A stretch of DNA of 64,000 bases from Spodoptera frugiperda (GCF_023101765.2 NC_064212.1:1550001-1614000); one strand, 5' to 3'; shown: positions 1-12,172, counted from the stretch's first letter. The notes: generated from the sequence alone by a model not told the origin. Made by a program: numbers and translations.

Positions 1-63
1 ATCGACATCACTACCTGTGTAGATTAACCGCGTCTACTAGTCATGGGCTTGTACGACAAGAGT

Positions 64-105
64 GAACTTAAATTCAATTAACAAGAACTTAAATTCAATT
101 AATAA
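64..105. repeat. 21-bp tandem duplication
   Basis: Two adjacent units of GAACTTAAATTCAATTAAC/TAA, one mismatch between them. Confidence 0.8.
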
Positions 106-145
106 GAAGGCAACTCTTACATTTTTTATGAAAAAGGGAGATGGA

Positions 146-250
146 TGGTAAGTTATCAGCACCGCCCATGGACACCCGCAACTCCAGAAGAGTAACAGCT
201 GCGTTGCCGGCTTTTTAAAAAGGAGTACGCTCTTTTCTTGTACCACATTT
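146..250 (-). mobile_element. LINE 3'-end fragment
   Basis: Reverse complement of the tail seen at 41530-41712: ACCGCCCATGGACACCCGC, GCGTTGCCGGC, then GGAGTACGCTCTTTTCTTG. Confidence 0.6.
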
Positions 251-882
251 TTGTAATAACTATCGTGAGACATACATGTGATGAAGAAATCGTGATTTTT
301 TGTCAACTCTTTTTTAACAGTATCGGTTTTTCGATATAATTGTGTGATAGTAGGTCTTACAAAAATACAGTGGAGATGTAAAATACAAAGAAGATGAAAA
401 ATATCCTGAAGCACCTCTTCACAAGACAGGTTGCTATAGCCAAGTGGCTATGGTAAGCCTGCCAAATGAGAGGCTTGAATAGGAGATCGCGGTTAAAAAA
501 AAATACAGAGAGTGCTGCTACGAGTATGAACTCACTGTTAAATGTTTTGTGGTTAAAACAGCGAGTATAGTACAACCTGTCACAAATACCTGACAACTAC
601 CAGTTACCACGTAAAAGATCAGACAAACCTCAGAAATCTAAGATACACTTCGACAGTAGAACACGAATGCAAATGGCGTCAGTATGAGAGCTGAAACAAT
701 GTTATCTCAAGTAGAGCAACGTTAGCGGAACATTGTCGCGACATTCCCGCCACATTAGACACAAGTAACATAACAGTTTAATTAGAACTGCATCTAAACC
801 GTATTAGTTGCTGTGTAGGCGGGTGGTGGGGTGAGCGATAGGCGGATGGCGGTTTAAAACTGTCAACTAAAAGCTAGGTCTT
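251..882. other. no gene seen
   Basis: Minus-strand frames of up to 125 codons cover 37-596 but are low-complexity Phe/Leu/Tyr-rich translations. Around 430-500 there is a weak tRNA-like look (AGCCAAGTGGCTATGG) without a B box. Confidence 0.5.
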
Positions 883-1012
883 GCCTGTCGGAGCTAAGGA
901 CTACCTAGCGGGTTTACCGAGGTTCCGGCTTGAAAAGCAGGAGTAGGAACGGGGTGGTTTTTAGTCAGTAAGAATCTGACACTCCCTCTTACCCAAGGCG
1001 TTTTCCTTCGTG
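883..1012 (-). mobile_element. SINE-like family B, copy 1
   Basis: Contains the family blocks GGACTACCTAGCGGGTTTAC, AAAGCAGGAGTAGGAACGGG, GGTTTTTAGTCAGTAAGA and CTGACACTCCCTC. Orientation is set by the plus-strand copy at 61078-61237. Confidence 0.75.
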
Positions 1013-2812
1013 GTTTGTCAGTGGTATCTAAAAAAACTAACAAAGTACATATAACTCGGAATCAATTGCCGTTGGTAGGTTAAGAGCCTCAGGCATGAGA
1101 AACAGGAGTATTAAACCTCGACCACCACCACACTACTCGTATATATTATTATCCAGAATTAGAACATTAAAAAAAACAATCCTCCTCTACTTCTTCGACA
1201 AAATGTATTCTACCCGCTACCTCTTACAACTTGCACCAACAAAACTATGGCCAACTTTTGGTGTTTCGTATTGGATCTTGCAAAGTTTGTCGTATCGGCA
1301 AATGTATCGTAGTCGATGTCTTGAACAGTGCAAACGGTTGCAAATACAACGTACTCAGACTATTACTGCTAGTAACTGCATAAAGGAGATTATCCTATCT
1401 ATTATGTGATATGGAGAAATTATATATTTCTTTTTTTGTTATAAAAAATATTTTTTCTATCGTATTGAGAAAACTGTAATGTAAATGATAGATTTTAGAT
1501 AAGATTTTATAAATAAATAAATAATTATGCATTTCTTATGAGAGTGTCTGAATTAGAGAGCCTATATTTTGAGTTTCTGTGAACTTGGATATGTAAAGAG
1601 TTTTTCTTAAGATAATTTTATTCAACCTTTGAGAAAGACGGAAATGAAACTTGGTCTTGACTATTAACGGTGATCAACGAAAGCTTCACAACAATGATAA
1701 CTTGTTGGTTTCAAAGTAAAAACCCGAAACGTTTCTTTACCTAATAAACTTTTCTTATCGATACACAAGTAGATACAACACACACATCTACTATCCGAAC
1801 AAAACCATATAAAAGAATTTCCCGCACAACAGTCCATCATGGGAGTAAAAACTTCAACCACGATACCCGTTACGGAAAGAGCAAAAAGCGAAAATTACTG
1901 ATTGGTATCTCCTCTGAGCCCCAATGTATCATAGCCAGGTTTATCTACGAAGCTTATCCTAACATTGTGGATGAAAAATGTCGAGAAGCTTAGAGTACAG
2001 TTTAAAATTTTATACGTCCAAGATCTGCACTGTATCTCGATGCACCGGAGTTTCCCTCCAAAACTTTTACTTTGCTAGACTGTGTTGCTAGCTTTTTGGT
2101 GGGAGTTTTTGCCGAAATTTTGGGAAAATTTCGCTGGTATGAGTAAATAAGATTATTGTTCAGTAATTTTCGATTTTTTTAATACGATGTAAGATAATTT
2201 CTTGATAAGTGGAAATGTTATTTATTCATATTGATCTGATTTTTCTAAACAGTCTCTTTATTTGGTCGTGTTAATTTGAAAGCTGTTTGTGATGCACTAT
2301 TGGAAAGCAAAGAATAGTGTATACCATGTAAGATATGAAGATCATGAGGGTTTAAAAGCTAGCAAGTTTATCTTGTAAATGGTGTAACCACAATGAAAGC
2401 TGGCAACACCGTCGCAAGATACAGCGCCCTGATATATTCCACTGCGATACAAACTTGCGAACTCGGATGTTTCAGATTTCGGCGAATTGTTCTGAATTTT
2501 AAAGTAAATAAGCTAGTTTGATAGATAACGACTGGAGATACCAGATACTTGGTACCAGATTGCTTGCACTTCTTCACAACTTTCTACTTACAATAATAGT
2601 TTCATGCATTTCGTTTTAAACTTAGGTTTTAGAATACTTTTTTGATGTTTTGGGGAGTTTGCTTTTAACCTACAGTTAAATGAATAAGACCTAATGATTG
2701 ACTGTGCGATTAGTTGGGTGGTTATGAAATAATACTTTTTCTGAACACAAAAACATTAATTTTATTGGGTTCATACCGTAGACTCCGTTGAAAGTAAGGA
2801 ATTTAAGGCTGG
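1013..2812. other. no gene seen
   Basis: A 104-codon plus frame at 1095-1409 has no recognisable domain. 1640-1880 and 2040-2140 are of mixed composition and could be old repeats. Confidence 0.5.
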
Positions 2813-2814
2813 TT

Positions 2815-2960
2815 GTTGGAGAATCGAGAATTGGGTAGATACGCGAGGCGGTAATTGGGCCTCCGGTAACCTCACTCAAACAACGCAAGCGTTATTTCAC
2901 GTCGGTTTCTTGTGATCACCCGTAATATCATCCGGTCCGGTCGAACCGAAGCATGGCTCT
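2815..2960 (-). repeat. interspersed repeat F, copy 3
   Basis: Reversed copy: GTAATTGGGCCTCCGGTAAC, TTATTTCACGTCGGTTTCTT and AAGCATGGCTCTCATAC. Confidence 0.65.
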
Positions 2961-3292
2961 CATACACTTTATTTATTTAACTATAGACTTCAATACTTAG
3001 CACACAAGAATCAGTGTAACTAAACTCATAAAATGCGAGTTCCTTATGTTACGGTTTACGACGTATGTCCAACAAGTTTTTAATGCATACAAAAGTTAAA
3101 GGGATAGAGGCTATAATATCTTTAGTTTTATCGAGCAATAAACGTGGCTACATGCATCTCTATTAAATTGATTGGACTGGGAATTTGTGTGTAACTAATA
3201 TTTAAAGATTAAATAGTCATCATTTCTTTGGATTGGTTTTAATTGTTGTGGTCAATTTAAATTAGTTTGTAGACAAATGTATCTAATGATGA

Positions 3293-3470
3293 ATGTCACC
3301 ACTGACAATCAGTGAAGGAAAACATCGCGAGAAAATCTGGGTTTACAATTTCAATTATAAGTTTGAAATCGCCAGCCCGTATTGAGCAAGCGTGGAGATG
3401 TATCCTCAAAAACCTTCTACATACGAGAAGAGGCTTTGGTCAGCAGTGGCCACTAATAGGCTGTTGATGT
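3293..3470 (+). mobile_element. SINE family D, 3' part
   Basis: Begins at GTCACCACTGACAATCAGTG, continues GAAGGAAAACATCGCGAG and ends GGCTGTTGATGTGA. The tRNA-like head is absent. Confidence 0.75.
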
Positions 3471-4164
3471 GAAATACTACTAAAAAAATCGAAATTATCC
3501 TAAGCTTTTTTCTGTCTCGGAGATCTAACTCAAGACCTCTTGCTTGGTAGTCGCGTTCTCAATCACAGTACTAACAAAACAGTCTTGGATCAAGACAAAA
3601 TTTTAGATGCCATTAAAATAAATTAACATATACGTATACAAAGACAGACAAACAGCAATAAAAACAATATATCAAAAATCACACAAACGCGACTATAGTT
3701 GCCAGCTAATAAAAACAATTTAAGTTATTGTCTAACAAATAATAAATACATGGCAACAAATTACAAAAACTGTCAAATGTATGGGAGTATTGTTGAAATG
3801 TATCATTTTAATGGATATTGTGTCGTATTAATATGGAGATAGGATCTAAATCACAATATCTGAGGAGCGTCTCTAAAATTACGTGTCTGACATTGAGTAT
3901 TGCCAATTGAAGGACATATACGCCCACAGCTTAGTAAAGTTGTATAATGACGTATTGTTGTATAAAACTAGTTGGTAACTTATTAACTTGCGATGATCGA
4001 GTCCACTCCTTGATTTATGTAAAGGAATGGACATTAACATAGAATACCGTAAAGATATAGATACTACTATAATAATAAACTAGATACATCTATTGATTGT
4101 GTAGTTAGGTATCGTAGTCTAGTCTAGTTTATAAACAAATCTTGCCTAAAAAAATATAGACTCA

Positions 4165-4290
4165 TCCCTATTACATGCGACGTATATAACACAAATGGTG
4201 AAAAGTGGGTGTACATTGTATAGCGGCATTACGTGCCGTAATGTGCATCTCTGCCTACCGCTTCGGGGCTAAAAGGCGTGACGTTGTGTG
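4165..4290 (+). mobile_element. SINE family A, 3' part
   Basis: Starts at CCCTATTACATGCGACG, runs through AAATGGTGAAAAGTGGGTGT and GGCATTACGTGCCGTAAT, and ends AGGCGTGACGTT. The reading frame across it (4205-4402) is a by-product of the repeat. Confidence 0.65.
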
Positions 4291-4504
4291 TGTTCTAAAA
4301 AAACTAGTTTCCCAAGCGTATAGCGTCAAATCTACTTTACTACCTGTACCTTATCGTAGGTATCCTTCACACCCAGTACATCAGGATGTCAGCACACACT
4401 AAGCAAGCAACAGCATCGAAGATAACAAATTTACCATAGTCCCGATCGCAGAACAAATTTACGAGGCCCACAGCGCGACCATTTTAGAAAGTTCGGCCAC
4501 TCCA

Positions 4505-4640
4505 TACAATAGCGGAGGAAGTAACCTCTACTAACGGCGTCGTTACGCCCGCTAACGCCCGTTAACAGCCGTTAACGTACGTTATCAGCGATACAGGGCG
4601 GGCGGAAGATCACCTGAGGCTAACGCCCCGCCCGCCCTAA
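4505..4640. promoter_or_regulatory. GTTAACG array followed by a GC-box inverted repeat
   Basis: Five or so TAACG/GTTAACG/GTTATC words lie between 4530 and 4586, three of them at 10-bp steps (4560, 4570, 4580). Then AGGGCGGGCGG (4595-4605) is matched by a perfect inverted copy at 4628-4638 around a 22-nt loop containing CACCTG. Looks like a compact protein-binding module; the function is inferred. Confidence 0.4.
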
Positions 4641-5027
4641 TGCATCCGCACTTATTTATTCCCCTGTTACAGGGCCGATATGTTTCCTGAGATGTGTATC
4701 TGCGGAACCCACGTAGGGTCAGTTCCACTTCCGCCATATTGTTTTTCAGGATTTTAAATTGTGTTGTAAATGTTTATTTTGTAAGCTTCCGCAGAGTAAA
4801 GCGTCTTCAATTAAATTTGATGGCGGTGTCAACCATTTTTGATCTCAGTGTGAGAGAAAAAGTCAAGTGCCGTTTCCATAAGAGTTAATGGTTAATGGGC
4901 TACGTGCCGTGTTTGTGCGCCGGAATTTAGCCGTAAACGGTAATTTATTTTGAGGTAAATTCTTATTTGTTGAGCAAAAATCTCGGTAGACTGTTAAACA
5001 AAAATATACGTCTAAGCGTTTAAATCG

Positions 5028-5157
5028 TCCGGAGCTGCGGACTACCTAGCGGGTTTACCGGGGCTCCGGTTCGAAAAGCAGGAGTAAGAACGGGGTGGTT
5101 TTTAGTCAGTAAGAGTCTGACACTCCCTCTCGCTTCGCCCAAGGCGGAAGAAGTCTT
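5028..5157 (-). mobile_element. SINE-like family B, copy 2
   Basis: Near-consensus copy beginning TCCGGAGCTGCGGACTACC and ending in GCCCAAGGCGG. Differs from copy 1 mainly near both tips. Confidence 0.8.
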
Positions 5158-6468
5158 AAAAAAAGCGTGGTGGCCACACTACCACAAGCCAAACCTAAAC
5201 TATATTACTCAGACTATTTGACCTTCCACTCCCACAAAAATCAACACAACCACATTCACCACAAAAATTTCCAAAAAAAGATAAATATTACCAAACCAAC
5301 CAAATATTCCTGCACACCAAAATAAAAGGAAAACAGTTCCATAGCATAATTGAGTAGAAGTGCAGAAAGATAAGGCTCGCACTATCGGGCCATTAGTGAG
5401 CGTACCTGAGTCGATATATTCAATTAGAGTTGGGCGGGCGGGCGATGCTATCTGGGCGGATTGGGCGATTCTAACACCTTTTAATTTCGTGCTAACTGGA
5501 GGCTTTGTTTCGTAATTGAGTTATGGATGTTGGGGTTTGTTATTGTTTATAATCTTAGGAGTTACTTACTTAGAATAAGAATTAAAATCATGTATTGGGT
5601 TACGTCTTTTAAAAGAGTAAAAATGTGTTTCAAATGTTTGTTTTGTGTAGCTTTCAGGTTTAATAAAAATTTATAGAAATATTTAATTATATATAATAGA
5701 AAAATATTTAACGGTGCTCATTGCTGTTTTTCCTGCGGGTCGCAGGACACGGTGCCCACTATCACCGCGTTTAATCCCGATAAGGAGAGACCTCCAAAAA
5801 TATAGGATAATATTATACATAGTAACTATACAAATAGGTACTTAATTTATCAGTCTATCCGTGTTGGGTTGCTGTTTCTCCTCAATGCACTTACCTGTAA
5901 AAAAAACAAGAATAAATTAATTTACATGAACATTTAATACAAAAACAAATATATTTACAAATAGTAGTTACTTAGAGTTTAATTATATTATTACACAGAT
6001 TGGGATAACTTCTACCAAACTGGCATCCATACATAAATTGCCAAACAATAAAATAAAAAAAAAAACGCACACGCACAACAAAACTCAGTCACGAATTTAG
6101 CTACAAATAACCTGCGCAGTAATCTAAAAAATCGCCAATGCGCAGCCGTCCGCTGCATATTCACGTCACAGCACTTACTACCAGCTGTTGTTCAAAAAAA
6201 CAAAATAAACCAAATGAAAGTGCGACGTTACAAATTGCAATGTTTCTGACACGACAGTAATTAACGTTAAGTGTTGATAATACTACATTCTTATGTAAAT
6301 TTCGATAAAGAGCGAACAGCTTAATGCGTGTAGTCTGTCAATGTGAGTGGTTTTACTGTTGATTGTCTGTATAGTGGCGCGGTGATAGTGCTGTGACGTT
6401 CATTTGTTTATTGGGTTAAGGTGATTTTGTTTAAATTAGGTTTTGTTTTCTTTAAGTGTGGGAGAGTC
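5158..6468. other. no gene seen
   Basis: Apart from the GC box at 5431 this is AT-rich. A GC-moderate block (5705-5790, TTTCCTGCGGGTCGCAGGAC) contains an 8-bp inverted repeat. Confidence 0.5.
5431..5444. promoter_or_regulatory. GC-box-like motif
   Basis: TGGGCGGGCGGGCG in AT-rich surroundings, followed by two weaker GGGCG words by 5470. Confidence 0.3.
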
Positions 6469-6592
6469 ATGCTTAGGCATGAATGGGCCGGCTCGACTGA
6501 AGTGATGCCACGGTCGAGCAGAAAACCGACGTGATACAACGCTTGTGTTTCGTTGTGTGAATGACGTTACCGGAGGCCCAATTACTGACATG
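6469..6592 (+). repeat. interspersed repeat F, copy 1
   Basis: GAATGGGCCGGCTCGACTG, GCAGAAAACCGACGTGATAC and TTTCGTTGTGTGAATGACG, ending GGAGGCCCAATTACTGAC. Shared with 22636-22795 and, reversed, 2815-2960. Confidence 0.65.
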
Positions 6593-6679
6593 CCTCAAGG
6601 CCCCCATGCCTCCAGGTCCATGCCCCCATAGCACACATCTATAGCACCGCGATCATAGAACGCATCTTTCCATATAAAA

Positions 6680-6716
6680 ACATAGCTTAGCTGTTTCCAC
6701 CAGTGCTAAGCTATGT
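6680..6716. repeat. 12-bp perfect hairpin
   Basis: ACATAGCTTAGC and its complement around a 13-nt loop (TGTTTCCACCAGT). The flanks up to about 6790 (GGTGGAAGCCAAACGC) look like part of a dispersed repeat, but only one copy is present. Confidence 0.7.
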
Positions 6717-7634
6717 GTACCAATGAATATGAATGGTGGAAGCCAAACGCATCCACAGCAACGTAACATATCACATCTCTGGTGGAAAAGCAAACTAAAG
6801 AAGCCGCACTAACAACTACTGAACCAGTTAACAAGTTTTCTACAAAACAGTTACAAAATAAAATCATCCTGAAAATTCCTGAAAATTACTGAAACGACTT
6901 TATTTAAAAGCCGCGTGTCTTAAACTGAAAGTTTGTCTTTCCAAAGGCTTCAGAGTCGAGCCGTGACTTGAAGCCTTACTCGAAGATTACAGGAAGTAAT
7001 TTATTTTTTAATATATTTTCATGAAATTTTCACAGGTTTATTTAAGTAGGATTCATTTATTTTGAGGAGGTTTTGTAGCTTAATTCGTTATTGTAAGGGT
7101 TTCATGCTGCTGAAAATTCTGTAAGCTACAATTTCTTAGAAAAAAAAATTTTAATAACACTCTCACCCAATTAAAGCTGTTTAAAATTTACAAATCATAA
7201 AAACAAATTCACCCTAATACTCGAATGAGTAAATTATCGCTATTACAAAAGCTTATTCACTAGCAATTTCCAAAACATCGGTCAGTTTAAAAACAAATAC
7301 CCCAGCCGCAGACAATACTGTTTCTGGAGCATAAGTATCCCATTTTACTAAACTTTTTTAATAACGCCCAACCCTTTTCCCACTAAAGAACCTACCCAAA
7401 AACCTAAACCCCCTTAAAACCTAGCACACTGACACACTGGCTGGTTATCACCGCGATAAAAACGCAAGTTGTTCCATGACGTGTGGTGGTGCCAGAACAA
7501 ACGTCGTTACTGCGTTACTAAATAAATTGTTAGCGGCGCGTGAGCCAGCCTCGAGATACGGCACGTAATGCCACAGAGGTACTGTGCTAGATGTGCCATG
7601 CTCTCAGTTTAGTTTCTACTTTTAAGTCTTTGAA

Positions 7635-7715
7635 TGCCAATAGAAAACTGTTGAAGGTAAATCCTCCGCTAACGTCGGTCACCGGTGACCCCTGTGGCGT
7701 TTAAAGTGTTTATGT
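7635..7715 (+). repeat. interspersed repeat H with a 14-bp palindrome, copy 1
   Basis: GCCAATAGAAAACTGTTGAAGG and AATCCTCCGCTAACGTC, then the perfect palindrome GGTCACCGGTGACC at 7677-7690. Confidence 0.65.
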
Positions 7716-7717
7716 GA

Positions 7718-7800
7718 TCATCATCATCATCATCATCATCAGCCTATAGTAGTCCACTGCTGGACATAGGCCTCCCCAATTGTTCGCCACTTTGCTCTAT
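7718..7800 (+). repeat. (ATC)n microsatellite joined to a moth LINE-type tail
   Basis: About 23 bp of ATC repeats, then AGCCTATAGTAGTCCACTGC and TGGACATAGGCCTCCCCAA, a phrase I recall as very common in lepidopteran genomes at LINE or RTE-type ends. Confidence 0.55.
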
Positions 7801-7854
7801 CACTAGCGACTATCATTTATGTGATCTGTATGTTATAAAAGAGTAATTCACTAC

Positions 7855-8045
7855 ACGGTTGGCATGGTCACTGGGAAACTGGCTGCTATTCAACGTGTGA
7901 CGGGTTCGATTCCCGCACAGAGCAACTCTTTGTTTGATCCACAAATTGTTGTTTTGGTTCTGGGTGTCATTGGCATAGGAAATTGTATGTTTGTAAACGC
8001 ACCAGAAAATCCTAGTGCACTACTAGATCACCGTTTAAAAAAAAC
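7855..8045 (+). mobile_element. tRNA-derived SINE, family C, copy 1
   Basis: A-box-like GGTCACTGGGAAACTGG and a perfect B box GGTTCGATTCC (7903-7913), then GCAACTCTTTGTTTGATCC, a TTGTTGTTTTGG block and TGTATGTTTGTAAACGCACC. It ends near an A8 run. Confidence 0.8.
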
Positions 8046-9402
8046 ACAAGATACGCGCGTATAACAATTCTACAGTCGGGTAAAAAGATATTCTGAGTGT
8101 TAAATAAATGTTAGACTGATAAATTTTACCAATTAAAAAATAATCGTTAATGTGATGAAGTAAAGGATTTTGGGGTTTAAACTTGGTAAGCATGCTATGA
8201 GTTTGAATGTAGGTAGGTTCTTAATAATTAATTTAATCAACAATAAAGAATAAGTGACCTAATTCATATTATATCGGTTTTCTAAATGAACCAAACTTAC
8301 ATAAAACTTTGGCGTACGTTGAGAGATTATGATTTCAAGTTTCGAACATACTTGAATGTCCATGTCACTTCTAGTGCAGCGTAACTAAATCCGTGTCTAA
8401 CCTAAAACCGCGTCGGTTTACCAAACAAACTAAAACTCGGAATTATTAGTGTTTTTCGTATTGTAGATTGTCTAACGTTCTGCGACTGTGTATTGTAATA
8501 CACAGTGTATTATGTACTGTGTACTTTAGCTGACTTAGTAGCTTTTAATGTTTCCCTACATTTTCTGAAGCTGTAAAAATATTGTGTAATAATATAAAAT
8601 GAGAATACCTATTTACACCAATACTGGGATAATAATCTAGAATCATGTAACGCCATAAAATTGCGACTTTTATTAGAAGAGTAGAAGTAGGAAATACTCA
8701 TTATAGATACTTCTCATCGCGAGAAGAGAGTGTGGATGAAACTATAATCAAACATCGGATCAAATACATACTTAAACTTCTCTCTTTAACTATAAAGATT
8801 ATATTAACTATAAAGAGAGAAGTTTAAGTTTAGCACTAGCTAATAATGATAATTTAAAAGCCTCACTAGTGTCTAGAGCCACACATTGGTATACCCATTA
8901 TTCTGCAATTATTCCGAATTGTTGTCTTTAAGCAGCTCATCATCATTTCATACAATGAATACTCTTTCTCCCAGATTTACCTCAGTAATAGAGCTTACCA
9001 ATATATATCATATCCTATATCAAACCAAGTATACCTAGTACCTATACCTGGTATCTGTACATAGAATACAGTATCGCACAATCACTTTGCCCGCGGGTGC
9101 ATTACCGGTAAACTTAATTACAATTAACTAAGAGATAGCGAGAGAAGCAGTGTAAGGTGTTATCTAATTATGTGTTGTGTAGGCTATTGCAGAGAAGGAA
9201 AGTCTAGGTTGGGTTAGCATTCGATTTTCGGGTTGAGTAGAGTGATGTAGGACCAGTATATAATATAACCAGTATTTAACAACAGGCTTGCTTTTAAGTT
9301 AATTGTTACCTAATATCTAATTCGAAAAAAAATCGTGTGTGTTCATCGTCATATTGAATACAAAACATTAAGCCGTCCGCTACTGAATATATAGGCTACC
9401 CG
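8046..9402. other. no gene seen; holds the 8770-8829 hairpin
   Basis: AT-rich unique sequence with no frame above 60 codons worth naming. Confidence 0.5.
8770..8829. repeat. perfect 19-bp inverted repeat (hairpin)
   Basis: ACTTAAACTTCTCTCTTTA (8770-8788) is exactly complementary to 8811-8829. The 22-nt loop repeats ACTATAAAG. Not part of a repeat family recognised here. Confidence 0.85.
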
Positions 9403-9558
9403 ATCCGGAGCTGTGGACTACCTAGCGAGTTTACCGGGGCTCCGGCTCGAAAAGCAGGAGTAAGAACTGGGTGGTTTTTAGTCAGTAAGAGTCTGACACT
9501 CCCTCTCGCCTCGCCCAAGACGGGAGAAGTCATTGGATGATTTCCCCCCTTAAAAAAA
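9403..9558 (-). mobile_element. SINE-like family B, copy 3
   Basis: Fullest reversed copy: it retains the GTCATTGGATGATTTCCCCC end and a short A run before flanking DNA. The minus-strand frame at 9396-9602 is a by-product. Confidence 0.8.
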
Positions 9559-10384
9559 GCGATTTCAGATCGATCGATTGGAATTAGAAAGTACTTACAC
9601 AATAAGTTTACGTGTATATTAAATTAAAACCAATTACACTTCCACTTAAAACGAACTAGATAACACACAATCTTACGTAAGTACGTAGGTATAGCTAGCG
9701 GAATCTTTATCAAAATTCATAGAGAAGTGCACAAAATCACAAAACCCAGGAGATACAATGTTCGTCGGCGATACGGCGGGTGTTTGAAAGCGATAACGGG
9801 TCGCCTGCCCCCGCCTGGACGCCCCCCTCCCCCCCCCCGCCTACAGTTGCCACACTCTGAGGAACCTGGAGACATGTTATGCCTCTTTAAGGGTAAAACA
9901 AAGGGTTAAGAGGATATTTCTTATGACTAAGCTAGATTCTTTAATAAAATGTGATTTTATAATATAACTATTATTGAAAAACGTGAAATTTAGAAAGAAA
10001 ATATTTGTTGCATGATATCGACCGTTGCATCTTAGGGCGGGCGGGATGTACACGTCCTATTCGGCCGCCCAAATATTGACGTCATACCTAATACATCATT
10101 TTATTACGAAATATTGTAACTTGAGTGAACACTAACAACGTAAAGTCTACATTGTATCATAATCTATTGATTGAGAGATTGATCAATATCATAATCTATC
10201 ATATTCATTATGATTGTACATAAAGTGTAAATAAATAAATAATCTATGAAACACCAAAAAACAAAATCTAACAACTTATAGTTTATATTATTTGTCCTTT
10301 AAAACCAAAACAAAACGTACACACAATATCCTGTTTGACGTCTTAAATCGTAGTCACAGTGAGGCGGACTGCGTCTAACAGATG
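9559..10384. other. no gene seen; C-rich tract
   Basis: Low-complexity C tract at about 9822-9840 within a CpG-rich block (9760-9860); the plus frame across it (9727-9909) is Pro-rich by composition. Confidence 0.5.
10034..10045. promoter_or_regulatory. GC-box-like motif
   Basis: AGGGCGGGCGGG, identical to 10401-10412, followed by GGCCGCCC 17 bp on. Confidence 0.3.
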
Positions 10385-10475
10385 CACTGTCTTGCGTCGC
10401 AGGGCGGGCGGGAGTTATCGCGCGCGCCCAGCCGGTATCGCGACCTATCAGCCCGCCCCAGCCGCGCGCACTTTT
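10385..10475. promoter_or_regulatory. CpG-rich patch with GC box and TATCGCG words
   Basis: AGGGCGGGCGGG at 10401-10412, then GTTATCGCGCGCGCCC and GGTATCGCGACCTATC. Sharp contrast with the AT-rich flanks; no splice-bounded ORF. Confidence 0.35.
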
Positions 10476-10929
10476 CTAACGCGATATATGTGAATGTGAA
10501 CGGTTGTCATGTTTATTTATTTTATGCTAATTATGAATTATTTTGGTGTGAGGAAGAAGGATTGGATTTGGATATAGAATTTTTTTTTATTAATGGTTTA
10601 TTGCTGTATGTATGGGCTGTGTGATGATGATACCAGTTAGACGGAAAAGAAATTACGTTAAAATTATTCATTTAGGATATATTTTGAAGTCTAGACAATG
10701 AGCAATTTGCAAGACGCCATACATAAAATACGTCAGATGTAAATACTTCAAATAAACAACAACAGAACACACAAGACATAAAACGCCAGAGCTGCCATCT
10801 AGCAAGCGCAAAAACAATAAAAGCAACACGAATTTTCATTAACAAGCAAATTCTAGTGAAATTAAAGCCATCCCTAACCCCGAAACGGTGTAAAGCCACA
10901 ACGTTTACGAATCAAGAACATTTATTTAG

Positions 10930-11035
10930 TTTATTTTCGCGGCGTCCCTATTCGCGCGATATCGGGAGTGCAACCGCGCGATAACGAGCGACACCGCGCT
11001 ACATGTCGCGCCGCGCCGGTCCGATTCACGTAGAT
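10930..11035. promoter_or_regulatory. CpG-rich patch
   Basis: TTCGCGCGATATCGGGAGTG, ACCGCGCGATAACGAGCG and GTCGCGCCGCGCCGG. Repeats GCGATA words. Confidence 0.3.
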
Positions 11036-12044
11036 AATGGTACGAGCCGTAAACGGATCGGAACGTTTGAAAGAAATTGATATGAAGTGCATGTTTTAAA
11101 GTCGAGTTTATAGCTGATTGGTGTTTTATTGATGTTCAGGAGTTGAGAGTTATTGATGTTGCTGATTTGAATTGTGGGATGGTGTTTATTATGTGGATGA
11201 TAGTTTTTATTTGTCTGATTTTAAAATCTTTGTGCTCGTGTGACAATTAATTGATAGGTTTGAGACTGTGGCTAACACCTAACTCTAATAGAAGTCGTGT
11301 ACTAACAAAGGATCTTAAAATCAGTCAATATTGTTAATAGTCATTAAAAAATTATACACATTTTAAACTATGCTTGCATAAAAAGTAAACATACATTTCA
11401 GAAAAACACGTAAATTTCATAAAGCTTAACCTCTTGTCTGCCAGTATATGAGACGTAATAGATAAATAGATAACACATTTTGTCTCGCGAAGATCTGCGT
11501 TCCGAAATACAAAAGGTTAATAACAACATCACTAAACCCTCCATCTACCATAGTGAGGTCAAAATAACCCACTCACCCACCTTTCCAAAACATTCAATTC
11601 CTTGAACCCACTTGGCTACATACATGCTAACATCACAGTTTCCGATCGTAAGAGCGTTATTTAAATGTGGTTATTAATTTTATAACCTAAGTAGTGGACC
11701 GTTAGGTTTACGACGCAAGCGCAGGGTGCACTGAGCGTTCGGAAGTGGATATTAAATCGTTTTATTAGTCGTCGCCGTCGCGTTCTGGGGTATAAGTTAG
11801 GGGTTGGAGCGGGGGAATTTGCACGGATGCTGTGAAAGGGTTGAAAAATACTTAGATTGTTGTATTGGTTAAAAGGTTTGAATGTAGAGAGATTGATTTG
11901 TTAGTTAAATTATTAAGATGATGAGTAAAGAATGTGCGGATCTGATGCTGCCGTGTTATGATTTGGAAGTATTTTTTAGTTAGTATGTTTTATATTTAAC
12001 ATTCCAAATGAAAACGACTATCTTAGAAATATGTTTATTTATGT

Positions 12045-12172
12045 CTACGAGTATCCGATATTTCGGCACTGTTGCAGATATGATCACGGATGAACGAATG
12101 ATCAGTTCATGTTTATTCATAGAATAATATTCTAATGATAGTGTTAATGACCATGTCAGTTTAAAAACTTAT
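12045..12172 (+). repeat. interspersed repeat I, copy 1
   Basis: TCCGATATTTCGGCACTGTT, then ATGATCACGGATGAACG, ending GACCATGTCAGTTTAAAAAC. Confidence 0.6.

Noticed and set aside
37..596. Two overlapping minus-strand frames (125 and 79 codons)
   Set aside because: Low-complexity hydrophobic translations of AT-rich DNA with a LINE tail inside; no domain or coding bias.
7855..7935. tRNA gene suggested by A- and B-box words
   Set aside because: The head does not close into an acceptor stem and the same sequence recurs with a fixed 3' body, so it is a SINE.
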